Shown: one piece after another, positions 49,090-61,000 of the stretch
Position numbering within the stretch: the first letter of the stretch is position 1
Layout: each line of letters starts with the position of its first letter
Assembly: GCA_947396885.1 (NCBI GenBank)
Contig: OX377204.1
Span: 23,071,706 to 23,135,705 of the forward strand
DNA from: Heligmosomoides polygyrus polygyrus
Lineage: Eukaryota; Nematoda; Chromadorea; Rhabditida; Heligmosomidae
Direction of reading: 5' to 3'
Length of the DNA stretch: 64,000 nucleotides
Made by a program: the position numbers and the translations under genes
Notes under the pieces: model-generated
The model's database searches: none
What the model saw: only the letters and a program-made list of their open reading frames with translations
Told to the model about the DNA's origin: nothing

Positions 49090-50440
49090 AGCAACAGTAC
49101 TGGCGGAATGCGCGGAAGAGAGGCCCATCAGTATTCAATCACAAGCGCGAGGTGGCGCAGCGTTTCCCACGTGTACGACAAGTTTTCAACCGTTTAGTTC
49201 GAGCGAGACGTAGCGTTTGACCCAAGCCCTTCTCGCTGTAACCTGCACGTAAGTACGCGTCAGCTTGTGTACAAAGTAGGAAATTCCACGTTACCATATC
49301 CAACTGCTACGTTCCGCTACGTGAAAGCCCACAGGCTGCCTCCCTCTTCCGCGTATTGCGCCACAGTTTTCAGCAGCAGCTCCCAGTTCATCGTATCGCC
49401 GTTATTTGACTCAGTTAAGACAAAACGGAAACGTATCGGGCTGATCAATGTCGAAGCTGCAAGTCGCTATAAAAACGGATAGGGGATTGCGAAGGCGCCG
49501 CTAAAAAGCGAAACGGACATGAACAGTGCGATCACAAGCACGATTTTGTCATACGGCCACAAAATGGTGGTGGAGCGGGTTGCACGGCCGAGTTGGCAAG
49601 GAGGCGGAGTCGAGTTCCTATCCTAGGGTACCGAGGGGCCCAGAAAATTTGTTCTGTGTCTCTAAAGTTTCGAAAGCCGGCCATTAGACTCTCAAGGAAG
49701 CCTAGGGAGTTGGGGGGGGGGTTACCCAGGGGCATGAGGGGAAGATCGATTGCCCCCTCCTGCGAGGGACGTGGCCTACTTCGTACATCCTGGGGCCGTA
49801 TGCTCGTCTATCCCTAGTCTCCCCCAATTGGGACTGGGGTGTGATATGATATGTTGATATTGATTGTTTTTCCCCCACCGGGGGAAAACGAGCATACGGC
49901 CCCTGGCTGTTCTCCCCACAAAATCTACACCGTATCCTTAGGCGTCGGGTAAGGTGTACCTTGTGCAATCGCTGAACCAGGCTCGGCAAAGGGGCTCCAG
50001 GGTGGGTGCCATCCAAGCTGCTTGTGTGGAAACTGTGCTCGGCTCTCTGGGAGAGTTCGCGGCTGGGTTCTGCATCAGGAATGGGCGGATTAACCGTTAT
50101 TCGTTATGCGTTATCCGGTTTCCGGATATTTTGGCCTATCCGTTTTGTTGTTCGTTATCCGGCGATTCTGGGCCGGATAATGAAGAACAATTTAGACGAG
50201 TCCTACGTTTGACGTTGTGATGGGTGGGCTATGTAGATGATCCTTCACGATCGTAGGATTGGTCGTCAGAAACAACAGAAGTCATTCAAATTCAGAAGGG
50301 CAAATTGAGGCATTTCCTCACTTGAGAACTGGTTACGTAGTTTCGAAGATATCCCACAAACATAGTTCTAGAGTCACTAAACATGAGTAGTACTCTATGA
50401 GGCCTACTAGACATAGAATCGCTCCTTCATCTCTACTCAT
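49090..50440. other. Repeat-derived intergenic sequence
   Basis: Contains an inverted repeat 49792-49903 (ggggccgtatgctcgt and its partner). 50006-50045 (tgccatccaagctgcttgtg) matches 54690-54735 in reverse. A 'cgttatccgg' low-complexity stretch lies at 50095-50175. No gene supported. Confidence 0.45.
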
Positions 50441-50448
50441 TTGCACAC

Positions 50449-53400
50449 CAGGAAGGCATACAAACTGCTATTAGTGACCATTGGAAGTGTAGGGCCTGAC
50501 TCAAGCACGAAAGAATTACCGCCGATGTTCGCGTCGTGTTATTTGTGGCTTCATGATTGCAGTGTGTTCGATTTGATTGTATGGTATTGTGAACTATCAA
50601 ACAAATACAGAAGTACAGCCATGAATACGAGCAAAAGAGAAATAGGTTTAATCCAGATATATAGAGAGAGTGAATCCTCCATTAAAAATTGTAGCGGTGC
50701 AACAAACTACTTTCTAAACAAACTTATCATAGCTGATGCTGCAAGACATGCAGATTCGTTCTAGTTTGTGAGCTTTCCGGTGAAACTTCTCTGTTACCTA
50801 AGAAAACACTCACCTTTAGGGATGCGTCGGCTATACCTGCTCTTCTGGGTTCGTATTCATCAGCGACTTACATAATTTTAACAGAGAATTCACAGTGAAA
50901 AACTCGGCTTATCGCTCACCATATCGCTTAATAAGCTGCACTATTTGGGATCCCGGCTGTGATTTTCTCTGTTAAATTGCTGCAAGTCGTTGATAAATCC
51001 GGCCCTGGATGTCAGTCGTTGAATGTGTGTTTGGCCTACACAATTACTCACAGTTACTACCCGATCAAAAGTTAGTGGTATTGCGTCCATTCCAGATATT
51101 ACAATAATTCCACGTTTAAGTGCCTTGGATCTTGGGATGCTAATGAGCAGCGATAACAATAACCGTTTTTGTCATGGTGTAGAGTCAAGACTGTTTTGTG
51201 TACTTTATCTGGGTGGACGTCTTCTGCCTTCTTTATAGCATGGAAAAGTCAAGAGACATCGGGAGAAATGTTCTTCCAAGAACCATTCTATTTTTTAGCA
51301 GCTTCAATTGAAAAAAAGAACTAGGCGGCTAATAAATAAAAGAATAGAGGCAACCCTCTGGAAACAGGAGAAAGGCGGTGTTAGATTATCTTCCTGCTGT
51401 TAGGCTGGAATTCGTCAATAATACGGCGTTACGCTACGTTTAAAACTATGCGAAAAAACCAAACTAAACTACCGATGTAACGTAGCACAAAGCTGCTCCT
51501 CGAAGTGAGCTAGAGAATGAGGTCACGTTACTGGAGGAGGGCTCAGCTAAGGAGAGTCGACTCATCGAGCAAATCACCGTCCTAGAAATGAACCCTCCAA
51601 AGAAGCAATGCGCGCTCTAGCACATCTCATAGGGAAATTTCGTCCGAGACGGGCGCGGAACCCAGTCTGCCTGCGGTAGTCGAGCGTGTCGCCTCGTCTT
51701 CTACTGTAGTGGAAGACACCTAACGTAACGCACCGCGCTTGCGTGCAATGACGAGTGAGACACGTCGAGCATAAATGAGAGACTGTTCAGGTTCCCTAGA
51801 GTGGACTTGATGTCCAACCAGGAAACTATCTTCACGATAGGTCGGAACGACCCAAGTGTTGTATATGGGCAGAATCGCCTTTCTCTGCGAAACAATAAAG
51901 TGCAAATATCTCGACCACAAAGCAACTCTGGCAGAGTTAAGGACGACGGAAGCTGGGCCGTTGGCAGTGTTAGTCCTCTGCGCGCGAAGGGTGGTCTCAA
52001 GTTGGCTGGAAACAGCGATGACGAGCGAGTGACAGTGGCGCAGAGGGTAGAGCCGTTGCTTAATCCTCATGATCGCTGTTTCCAGCCAACTTGAGCACGC
52101 CCTACGTGTGCAGCTCGAGGACTAACGCCGCCAACGGCCCAAGTTCCGATTTCCCTAACTCTGCGAAGAGTCGCACTGGGGTCGAGATATTTGCATTTTG
52201 CTGTTTTCCAGAGAAAGGCGATTCTGCTCACATACAACACTTGTGCCGTTCCGACCTACCGTTGAGATAGTTTCCTGGTAAGGCGCCTTTATACTCGCCC
52301 CGCCGCGCGGCGCTGCGTGATGGCTGGCATACTATCGATTTTTCGCGTCGCCTAGCGGCGCCTCATCGCCTTCATACTCCGCCGCCCAATTTTGGATCAC
52401 GGTATTCGGCGAATCGCGCCACAGGAGGGAAGGGCGTGGTGCGGCGCGATCACCTGCGGCAGACTCGATGTGGATTGGGAGGTTTCAGACCCGGATGGAC
52501 TATTTTGCTATGACCTTTTTGTTTAGGTTCCCCGTCAGCAGAACAAAAAGGGTGTAGAAAAATGATGACGCTACTGTACTTTCAGGGCTCTAGAGGTAGA
52601 GAAGAGTTCGAAAAAAGTTTTCAACCTAACTTCACCCGGGGTTATTTAGGGTGTTGATCACGAATCTGACATCCGTTTTTGAAAATGATTACGGTAGGTT
52701 CGGGTGACTAAGGCAGTCGAGGTCATAATCACCGATTTAATTTTTCTCTAACTTCGCCTAGGGGCTATTTGGGGTGGAGATCACGAATCTAACATCCATT
52801 TTTTGTATCGCGCTGAAGTTTGGGCAAAATCCGTGACCATGACCTTACAAGGGAAGGGTCTGAAACGTATGTCTGAACGGGGGGAGCGAGTCATATAGGG
52901 AGAATCCTCACCCCTCAACTGGTTTGAAAATGTGTTTATTTTTTTGCCAAGTCGCTAAATCCAAGGAGTAGGGGGTCACAATGAAATACGGCGCAGCACG
53001 CGTTTGTGGGTCTTGTACGCCCGCGATGCCTCCGCTCCGCCAGTGGCTCGGAGCGCAGGTGGGTAGAAGGTTGACTCCTGCGAGGCAGGTCAGCGGTTTG
53101 GTTCCTCAGCGCTGCTGCATTTTTGCATTTCAACTGATTGGTTGAGATTTGGGGGATTCTGACGTACCATTTTCAGACGTTTTCTGCGCATTTTCGAGCC
53201 GTATGCTGTGGAGAATAACTTTCTTTCGACTTGCTTATTACTGACCGGATTTCTAACCACAACGTCTTCGTCTACTTCAAGTTGACGTGCCTTGAATTCC
53301 TTGAGCTTGCTGGCCATCCGTTCGACCAGATTGATTTCTTTTTTTCGAAGATTCTTTGTCTAAAGGTGGGCCACACTTCAGCGTGAGCAGGTGGATCACC

Positions 53401-53622
53401 ACTCGACCGTCAGCGGACATTGTTGGTGTTAATATCTAGAAAACCTTCAGCAGACCTCTGATTTCCAGGTGACAGGCAGACGTGAGGGAAAGAGTGCGTC
53501 GATGCCGTTTAGCTAAATTTGCGGGATCCGCACACCTCGTTTCTCATTTGAATCACCACCGACGTCACAACGTGGTCTCCTTCGAGAATCCGAGCAGGAT
53601 GGCTTTTCCTGAGGCCTTCGGC
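50449..53622 (-). CDS. Unidentified minus-strand multi-exon gene (partial)
   Basis: In transcript order: exon ~53622-53536 (ARILEGDHVVTSVVIQMRNE, donor gtgtgc), 53512-53456 (acceptor aaatttag; 19 codons, LNGIDALFPSRLPVTWKSE, donor gtctgc), 53359-53168 (acceptor cacctttag; 64 codons including RKKEINLVERMASKLKEFKA and KMRRKRLKM, donor gtacgt), then, after a phase gap implying missed exons, 51139-51052 (acceptor gctcattag; LKRGIIVISGMDAIPLTFDR, donor gtgagt) and possibly 50495-50449 (PTLPMVTNSSLYAFL). The first three join in phase 0. The protein is charged and lysine-rich in the middle; I do not recognise the family. The introns hold a palindrome and tRNA-like repeats. Confidence 0.45.
51819..52278. 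mobile_element. Palindrome, ~205-bp arms, tRNA-like loop
   Basis: Left arm 51819-52019 and right arm 52072-52278 are inverted copies (ccaggaaactatc, gttggctggaaacagcgat and partners). The ~52-nt loop contains gtggcgcagagggtagagcc, close to a tRNA 5' half with box A. Lies in the intron of the minus-strand gene. Confidence 0.65.
52615..52815. repeat. Two direct copies of a ~60-bp module
   Basis: aacttcacccggggttattt...gatcacgaatctgacatccg and aacttcgcctaggggctatt...gatcacgaatctaacatcca. The same module is the loop of the 27.5-34.7 kb palindrome (29656-29703). Confidence 0.65.
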
Positions 53623-54115
53623 TCATGTATAGAAATAGACTATGAGGAGCCTATAGCCTTTATGCGCTACCCGTAAGGTACCCAGTGGTGCTTCATGCAC
53701 CTTGTACCTGTGTACCTGGTGTTGAACATTTATACATCACCATGTTGGATACCACAACGTAACGCTGGAAAATGTGCAGAAAACGTTTGAAACTTTTATA
53801 GACGTCAGAATCCCCCAAATCTCTACCAATCAGTTGAAATTCGAAAGTGCAGCAACGCAGAGGAGCCAAACCCCTGACCTCTTTCGCATGAGTCAACCCT
53901 CTACCCACCTGCGCTCCGAGCCACTGGATGCAGAAGCATCGCGGGCGTACAAGACCCCCAAACGCGCCTGCGCCGTATTCCATTGTGACCCCCTACTCCT
54001 TGGGTGATTGGCAAAAAATAAACACATTTTCAAACCAATTGAGGGATGAGGATCCTCCCTATATGACTCGCTCCCCCCGTTCCGACATACGCTTCAGACC
54101 TTTTCCTTCTTAGTC
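52850..54115. repeat. Inverted duplication enclosing exons of the minus-strand gene
   Basis: 52850-~53205 and ~53762-54115 are diverged inverted copies (attttcaaaccaattgagg, caccctactcctt-type, ctgcgctccgagccactgg, cagaatcccccaaatct). The right copy includes a mutated piece of the 3' edge of exon 53168-53359 (gcagaaaacg), so part of the gene was copied too. Each arm contains a tRNA-like stretch (gcgcaggtgggtagaagg...ggtttggttcctc). Confidence 0.65.
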
Positions 54116-54163
54116 AAACGTACCTACCGTAAATCGCGCCGATCCTCGGCGGGAGTATAAAAG

Positions 54164-54201
54164 CGCGGCTTATCACGCGATATGGTGAGTGATAAGCCGC
54201 G
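54164..54201. repeat. Hairpin, 13-bp arms
   Basis: cgcggcttatcac ... gtgataagccgcg. Confidence 0.7.
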
Positions 54202-54229
54202 TTATCTGAGTTTTCCGCCGTAAATTCTT

Positions 54230-55400
54230 CGTTAAAGTTATGTAAGTCGTTGATGAATCCGACCCCAGGATGAGCTATGTGAACAGTTTTCGCACAAGTA
54301 GCAGACGGAACACAGCCTATAGTTCCTCTCCAGGATCTCGTGTAAATTCCTTAATTCCGACGACCAATCCGCACGCGTGTGGCCGCGATGCGCGCAATTC
54401 AAACTCGGCGTTCGATTAGAGCACGCTAACCCCAAGGTGCTCCGCTCACTCACGGGTTGAGATATCTTGTATGCCCTTGATGGCACTCCCGGCAAGAAGG
54501 TCGTGGAGCAGTGGATAGTGGCGATGCTTCATGTGGGGAAAGTCGCGGTTCGGTTCTCCCGCGTTCAGTAATTTTTGCATTTCAAGTGAGTGGTTGAGAT
54601 TTGAGGAGTTTTGACGTCTACATAATTGGCCTGCGTGTTCTGACCTGGTTTCGCGCTCGAAGAGCGCAGAATCCTGCTGCGGACTCCCCTGAGCGACGAA
54701 AGCAGTTTCCACACGAGCAGCTTGGATGGCAGACATCCAACATCCACCAGTCAAGTCGCGCCACGACTGGAGCGCCTTGTGGTTAGCGCGCTCTAATCGG
54801 ACGCGAGTTTGAAGTGCGCGCGTCGAGGTCACATGCGCCGGATTGGTGATCAGAATTTACATGAGACCCACCCCTGAACTCAAAGAGTGCAAAACCCATT
54901 CGCAAACCGAATGAGCTCCTAAACCCCAACAGAAGTATTGAGTATTGTAGTATTGAAAACATAGAGACAATGAAGACTTGGAGACAATTCGAGTAAGACG
55001 CTTCATTTCAAGCCCATCTATTTAGAACAATTTTCTAGCTAGAACTCTACCGAAGAAGTTCAATTGTGCGACAACTGCAGTTAAACGCTTCCCAAAGCAG
55101 GCCATGTAGAAAGAAACGTCGCGGACAGGGGTCAAGGCGCCGAAAATTTCCGCGCTCCATCGCCAACGGACGTGTGGATCGGTTGTCCCCCCAGTGTGCT
55201 ACAGTTCCACTACGAGAAAAGGCCGCATCCTAGGCTAGCTCAGTATGTCGTCGTTCTACGCAAAATCGTTTTTCTTCAATTCTGCCTCCGTTCTTGATTG
55301 TCAGGCAATTATTGAGCTAATAATTACTGGGTTCGCCTTTCTTCGGCTATTTTTTCGCCGAACCATTGAATAATCAGCAATAAGTATATAGCTTTCTTCT
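54230..55400. other. Repeat-derived sequence upstream of the coiled-coil gene
   Basis: taagtcgttgatgaatccg near 54243 recurs near 50983 and 63813. 54505-54585 looks like a tRNA-derived head (ggagcagtggatagtggc, then gcggttcggttctcccgc as box A and B). 54690-54735 matches 50006-50045 in reverse. No gene firmly supported. Confidence 0.4.
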
Positions 55401-55405
55401 TTCAG

Positions 55406-56565
55406 AAAACGGTCGCAGAGGCGAAGGCTGAAATATCAGAAGTACTTAAAAAAATAAAAGTATGTTCTGAAAATATTTTCTATACGTCTTTTAGGCTCTG
55501 CTTTACTAATTTCCGGCAATTTCCTTTGGTAATCTATTCTGCCATCCAGTTGGTCTCGACGCACGCTTAAATGATAGCACCAAAACCAATCGCGTAACTT
55601 TTTCTTAATACATATATTTGTCTGCCACTTTTAAGGCCCCGCTATCTGAATAAAGTGCCCGTTCGCCCCATAATCAGTGTCCAGTTTCCAAAACTAATCC
55701 AGTGGCTTCTCAACCTGAGCATCTCCGCGGTCATCTTCTATTCAATAAACATCCATCTATGTTAGAAGAAAGGAATACTCCTAGGCTGGGAGTGGTCATA
55801 TTAGCAACGAGAGTTTTGAGCACACAAGCACAACATAAAGGATAAGGATAAAGGACGGCGTTATTCAATCTCCTTTGGGACGCATTCTACTTCCACGGGA
55901 TTTCGTGGAGGCGAGTTGAATGCGTATTTGGCCATACAATGACTTGCGGTGACCAGCCGATGAACAAGTCAGCGCTTTATCCTTCCCAGACAAGTCTGGT
56001 ACCAATTCACCGACCCCGGAGGGATGGAAGACTTGGTTGGCCTGGGCGGGAAATCCAAACCAGGAACCTGGTATCGGGTGCAGGCGACAGCCGGCGCCTC
56101 CTCCGACTGCGCTGCACGCGTCCCAAGCACAACATGAAATTTTAAATTCCATAGCAGATATAAATTTTCAAATTTTTCTACATCATTTCCTCTCGGCACT
56201 AATTCTTCTTTCCACATGATTATTTCTAAGAAATGGTGCATTGCAGGACCACTATGACGCCATTAATCAAATGAGATCATTAGACCGAAACAAATGGAAA
56301 TCCTATAATAAAAGAGTTGAAGATTTGGAAGTGGTGGTAAGCCTTCCGACTCACAGTTTGTGAGGAACAACTCGCCACCTCTAGCGCCGTGCTTGTTCAT
56401 ACTACCGAAATCGTTCATCAATTCTAGAAGGCAAGGGCTCTAAAAGAAGAAAGGAAACGTCATCGAGACAAACAGCGAGAAGAAGAGAGAAATCTTTTAA
56501 TCGAAAGTAAGCTCTGTCGTCTTCAAAGAAAGGCTTACTTACAGCTCATAAGGAAATTCGATTAG
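55406..56565 (+). CDS. 3' end of a coiled-coil protein gene (3 exons)
   Basis: Exons 55406-55459 (acceptor ttcttctttcag, donor gtatgt; KTVAEAKAEISEVLKKIK), 56247-56336 (acceptor gcattgcag, donor gtaagc; DHYDAINQMRSLDRNKWKSY then NKRVEDLEVV) and 56428-56565 (acceptor caattctag; ALKEERKRHRDKQREEERNL, ending YLQLIRKFD and TAG) join in phase 0. The product is highly charged and helical, a coiled coil. AATAAA follows 53 nt after the stop. The N-terminus is not located. SINE copy E fills most of the 787-bp first intron, while the second is 91 bp. Family not recognised. Confidence 0.6.
55837..56124 (-). mobile_element. tRNA-derived SINE, copy E, intact with target duplication
   Basis: 288 bp flanked by aagcacaacat (55826-55836 and 56125-56135), a LINE-type target duplication. 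Minus-strand head gcgcagtcggaggaggcgcc, box B ggtttggatttcccgccc, body ttggtaccagacttgtctgg, tail ccgtcctttatccttatcc. Best reference copy of the family. Confidence 0.85.
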
Positions 56566-56617
56566 TTCCGTCGAGCTCATAATGGCCAAAACCTCAAACT
56601 TAGGTAATTAAACCATC

Positions 56618-56623
56618 AATAAA
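56618..56623 (+). terminator. Polyadenylation signal of the coiled-coil gene
   Basis: AATAAA, 53 nt after the TAG at 56565. Confidence 0.55.
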
Positions 56624-56830
56624 ATTCCCACAAAAGACAGCAATGTAAAAACCATCAACGGACTTGTAGTCCATACACTGCAAACTGCAAACAAGAGTTA
56701 GGTGAAACCGCCGCCGCTCATTCCAGACAAATCTGATGAATTGAAACCCTTTTCTCCCCCCCCCCCCCCCCTCTCCGGCTCATTTCACATTCTGCGTGCC
56801 TTGAAATAACTCATTTCACTGTCTAACAAG

Positions 56831-57820
56831 GCGCAAGCTCTGACTCAATCGGTATTACTTCTGCATTATGTGTGGATACCGGCAAATCCAAGATGTTGGC
56901 GTCTCTATTCGATGAGCGTTTCGGCTGTTTAACTTCGTCAGAGCCTGGAAAGCCAAAGTCAAATGTGAACGAGGCGTTCAAAGTCTTTTCATTTCCAAGC
57001 GATAGACAGATAAGGAAAGGAATCAGTATGAGGTGACATGAATTGTACTATTATTCGCTTTTTCACTTTTCACTTCAACGACCTAAAAATTGACAAAATT
57101 CAGGATGAAAAAAGAAATGCAATAATGCTTTGATAGAGCAAATCTCATTCTCCTTCGAAAGCTGTGTAGCGCTATGCAAGAGACTGCCTGCGAAATCCAC
57201 AATGAGTCGTTGAAAAAAACGGCGGGAACTTATGGAACAACCTAATATAATAGTTGCAAATAGTGCTCTCGAAATTTTTTCGAATATTTGAATGGCTTCG
57301 AATGCTCACAAGCTTCAAATGTTATAATTCGTATACAAAAAAGTGCGAAAAGTGCAGTTCTTCTGAATACTCGAATTCGATTGCATTCGAAAAATGCGTT
57401 TTTTGAATATCCAAAAACGAATATTTAGATTCGAATGAAAATCATTCAGACACCTATTCGAATAGTGATTCCAGCACAACTGAGTTGTGCATGCAGCAGG
57501 TAGTCTGATAGCCAGATGATGACGGCCCTTGACATGAAGGCGTTTAGGCCAAAGTCAACAGATATTAAGGAAAGACATTCACTGGTAAATGCAACACAGT
57601 CCTTTCTGTAAATTTTCGGTTTTTTGCTGTGATATAAAAAGACCCCCAAGTAGTCGTCCATACCCAGCATAAGCTATGCTGAGAACAAGCGGGAATTAAA
57701 GGGAGGAAAGCCCTCCTGGAATGATAAAAGGGATGCTCTTTTTTGCTTAGGCTATATAATCTGCTCGGAAGTACTTTGGATGATGCGCTGTGCGAACTGT
57801 GCATCAGCTGGGCCGAATGA
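56831..57820 (+). CDS. Unidentified host gene, two exons seen
   Basis: Exon 56831-57032 is open (first in-frame ATG 56893): ITSALCVDTGKSKMLASLFD then ERFGC, later FKVFSFPSDRQIRKGISM. The donor gtgaca leaves AG. Exon 57751-57820 (acceptor ttttttgcttag) completes Arg and reads LYNLLGSTLDDALCELCISW to TGA. The phases fit. The intron holds half a mariner-type element and a 500-bp stretch with nothing recognisable. It starts ~210 nt after the poly(A) signal of the coiled-coil gene, a spacing compatible with an operon. Family not recognised; the VDTGKSK segment is only superficially like a P-loop. Confidence 0.45.
57056..57245. mobile_element. Right half of the mariner-type element
   Basis: Matches 14700-14893 (caacgacctaaaaattg, gctatgcaagagac) and ends acaacctaa followed by TA. 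The left arm is absent. Confidence 0.7.
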
Positions 57821-58026
57821 TCGAGAGAATAGCGCAATCCACTATGCTGTTGTTTTTTGGTTGTATGACTCGGTTAATCTCTACCATGCACAGAACTCCA
57901 GCGCTGGGGGTATGATTCTGCATCAGAAAGTGCTACCTGATATGCATCAACAATTAACGGGCGACCCTGACTGACCACGCTTACCTTGATCCTTTCCTTC
58001 ACTCTCTTCTAAAAGCTGGTTCTCAG

Positions 58027-61000
58027 GAAACTTCTCAACTCTTCCTGCTCCAAAGAAACAAATCGCATATAGTGCACCAGGGTATGCCGACTCAAGTCCC
58101 ACTACAGCAGTCGTACCAATGCTTTACTCTTTTTGTAAATTTAGGAGCAAGGAGAAAGTATCAAGGTCAAGAGAGTCAGTGTCGCGAGAATCTTATAAGG
58201 CGCAGGCTGCCGTTCGCGAATCATCAGCGACCGCTCGAGATTCTGCAGTTCGTCGGCCTGCTCTTCAGGCGTCTGCCACTGCTCAAGCGGCTGTTCGTGA
58301 TTCCTCTTTGGCAGTGAGTTGTCAAATTCATTCTGCCACCAGTTTCGTGGCTTTTGAGAAATTATAGCCCTTTCAAGATCGTCACGAGCGGCGTGCTTTT
58401 GTCAGAAGTAGACAAAGCTCAGCTCCGGGAGCGAGTCGAAGCTGAGAAACGGGTGTGTTTGATTCCCTGGCTAGAGCTAGGACGAATTCGTGTCCAGAGT
58501 TGGAGTATAAAGGTGCCAGAAGCATTCTAATTCATTTGGCTCAAACCTTCTTCAGACCACGAAGTCGATGAGCAAGACCACGTCAGAGCGGAAGAGTCGT
58601 CCGAAGACACCGACGCCTGGAGAGGAGGAAATCATACACATTGAACTGCCTCCTCCAGTAAGTGCACTTCGAAAGAACGGAAAGGCAGTAAATGCTCTCA
58701 GAATTCTGCCAAATTTCAGGCTCCGAAGAAGCCGGATACTATAACCGACTCGGACAGTGTGCACAGAGCCAAACTTGTTAATCTTCCTTTCATGATGGAA
58801 GATTCTGATGTGAGCGAGCTTTTCAGCCGTGTTGGTGTGCACTAGATCATGAACATAGGCGCATAGCTGTGCAGCTCCTTTACTTCTAAGGTTTTCAACC
58901 CTTCTATTAACCATAAATGTTCCGACACCCCTAACAGCATCCTTCTGCTTCGAGTATTCATTGCGCTTTTACAGTTTAATTTATTCTATTTACTTAGCCA
59001 AGGCGTAGTCAATGAGTCTTCGTGTTGTGAACGTGCAACAAAGTTATTCCGAGGCTGACAAAGTTTTATGGAAGTAGTAGACCCAGTACCTCATAAAACA
59101 GCCTTCGGTTTCCATTCGCACCATTTTCACGTCGAACGGGACGCTGTTCTAAGCCTAAGCCTAAAACTTTTTAAATCAAAACGAGCTCTTCGAAATTAAA
59201 ATGACCTTCTTGCTGGTTAAAATACAGACTCTCCAAGATGGTTAGAACACTTTTTGTTCAAGAAAATTTTGTTTTTTTTTCAATATTTTCAGTTCAGACG
59301 CTAGAATGATAAATGGCACATAACGCTAACTTCTATTCTTACGCACAAGCAGCAATCGTATAGTGCATTAAAAGGCTAGATCGAGCCATGAACTCGAAAT
59401 GTTCACTGCAACTTCTATCTATTTGATTCACCGTAAAAATGCGACTTACACGAACTATTATGTATATGTAGTCCCCTTGCATAAATTTTCAATCAGTCAT
59501 TGATGTACAGCGAGGTTCCTTTACGTTGGAAACATTCTTTTATAACGCCTGTTTTCAAAAAGTGACCAGCTGGTAACCCACAGAATTATCGTCCTGTAAG
59601 CATCACCTCCATTTTATGTAGGTTGTTTGAAAAGGTGCTGAAAGAGCACATAATTGATTTTCTTTCTACTCACAGAATTATCAGTGAGCATCAACATGGA
59701 TTTCTTCCTGGCCGTTCTGTGGAAACCAACTTGCTTGAATGTATTGACGACTGGAGGAGCGCAATAAGTGACAAGTGCAGTTGTGACGTCGTATATTTCG
59801 ATTTCGCAAAAGCATTTGATCGGGTGTCCCACAGAAAATTATTATTCAATCTAGAGAGACTACAGTTTCATCCGACTCTCATCAAATGGATTGCTGGCTA
59901 TCTGTCTATCAGGACGTTTCAAGTAAAGATAGGAGATACGCTGTCGGATGTGAAGAGCGTTGTAAGTGGAGTACCTCAACGGGGCGTCCTTTCACCTGTT
60001 CTTTTCAACATCCACACGAGTGACTTACCACAGGTCGTTCAAGAACTTGGCATTTCGATAAAAATGTATGCGGATGACGTGTAAATATACAAACCGATTG
60101 TGGAAACAGATGATTCTCATAAAATGCACTTGGCAATTGATCCCTTAGTAAACTAGACGAAGGAATGGCAGTTGCCTCTTTCTGCAGAAAAAACGACTTT
60201 TATGCAGCTTAAAGCTAATTCACCTCATCGTGTTCATTCCTACACCATAGACGGGGTTACAATTTTTCCTACAAATTCCGTTAGAGATCTAGGCTTTCAC
60301 TACAATAGCGACCTAAATTTCTCTGAGCACATCAGAGCTCGATGTAAGATCGCAACTGTGCGTACCTTTCATATTTTTAGAGGACTTTGTACCAAGAACA
60401 AGTCAATTCTTCTCCGAGTTTATAAATTATATGTTCGTCCAATTGTGGAGTCTAGTGTCACAGTACTCAACCCTTCTAAGAAGAAAGACATATACTGCAT
60501 TGAAAGAGTTCAAAATAATTTCACTCGTAAGCTTCTAGCCCGGTCTGGAGCATACAGTTACGACAGAATTCCAAATGCCGTAGAAAGAAACAAACTTCTT
60601 GAACTTCCATCGCTTGTTTCTCGGCGTAAACTTTTCGATGTGTGTATGGTTCATAAATTGTTACACCATAGGCTCACTAGAAAAGTACTAGACATGAAGC
60701 AGTTAAAGTGCTGCTTAAAGTGCAGTTAAGCGCAGCAAATGTGTTAAAGCATTGTTACTAGTAAGGTCTCCAGCTTGACCGGTTCCATGCTGATATCAGC
60801 GGCCGGCCCATCCCGTATCACGGGTGGGTGCTGACAGACCTGGAGGATATCGCGGATGTTACGTGCGGGCAAACAGCGCCGGTGGTGTAAGGCGAACATC
60901 GCTGCCCGGAAAGCAGAAGATGCGGGTTCGAGTCCCGCCTGGCGCAAGAGTTTTGACCGCAACAAAACATCCTGTAACAACATGAAGCAGTTATTTGTCA

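Noticed and set aside
58319..58555. Firm exon borders in the middle of the 58-kb gene
   Set aside because: Two frames and several acceptors (ttcaag, attatag, ttgtcag) are possible. I could not choose from sequence alone.
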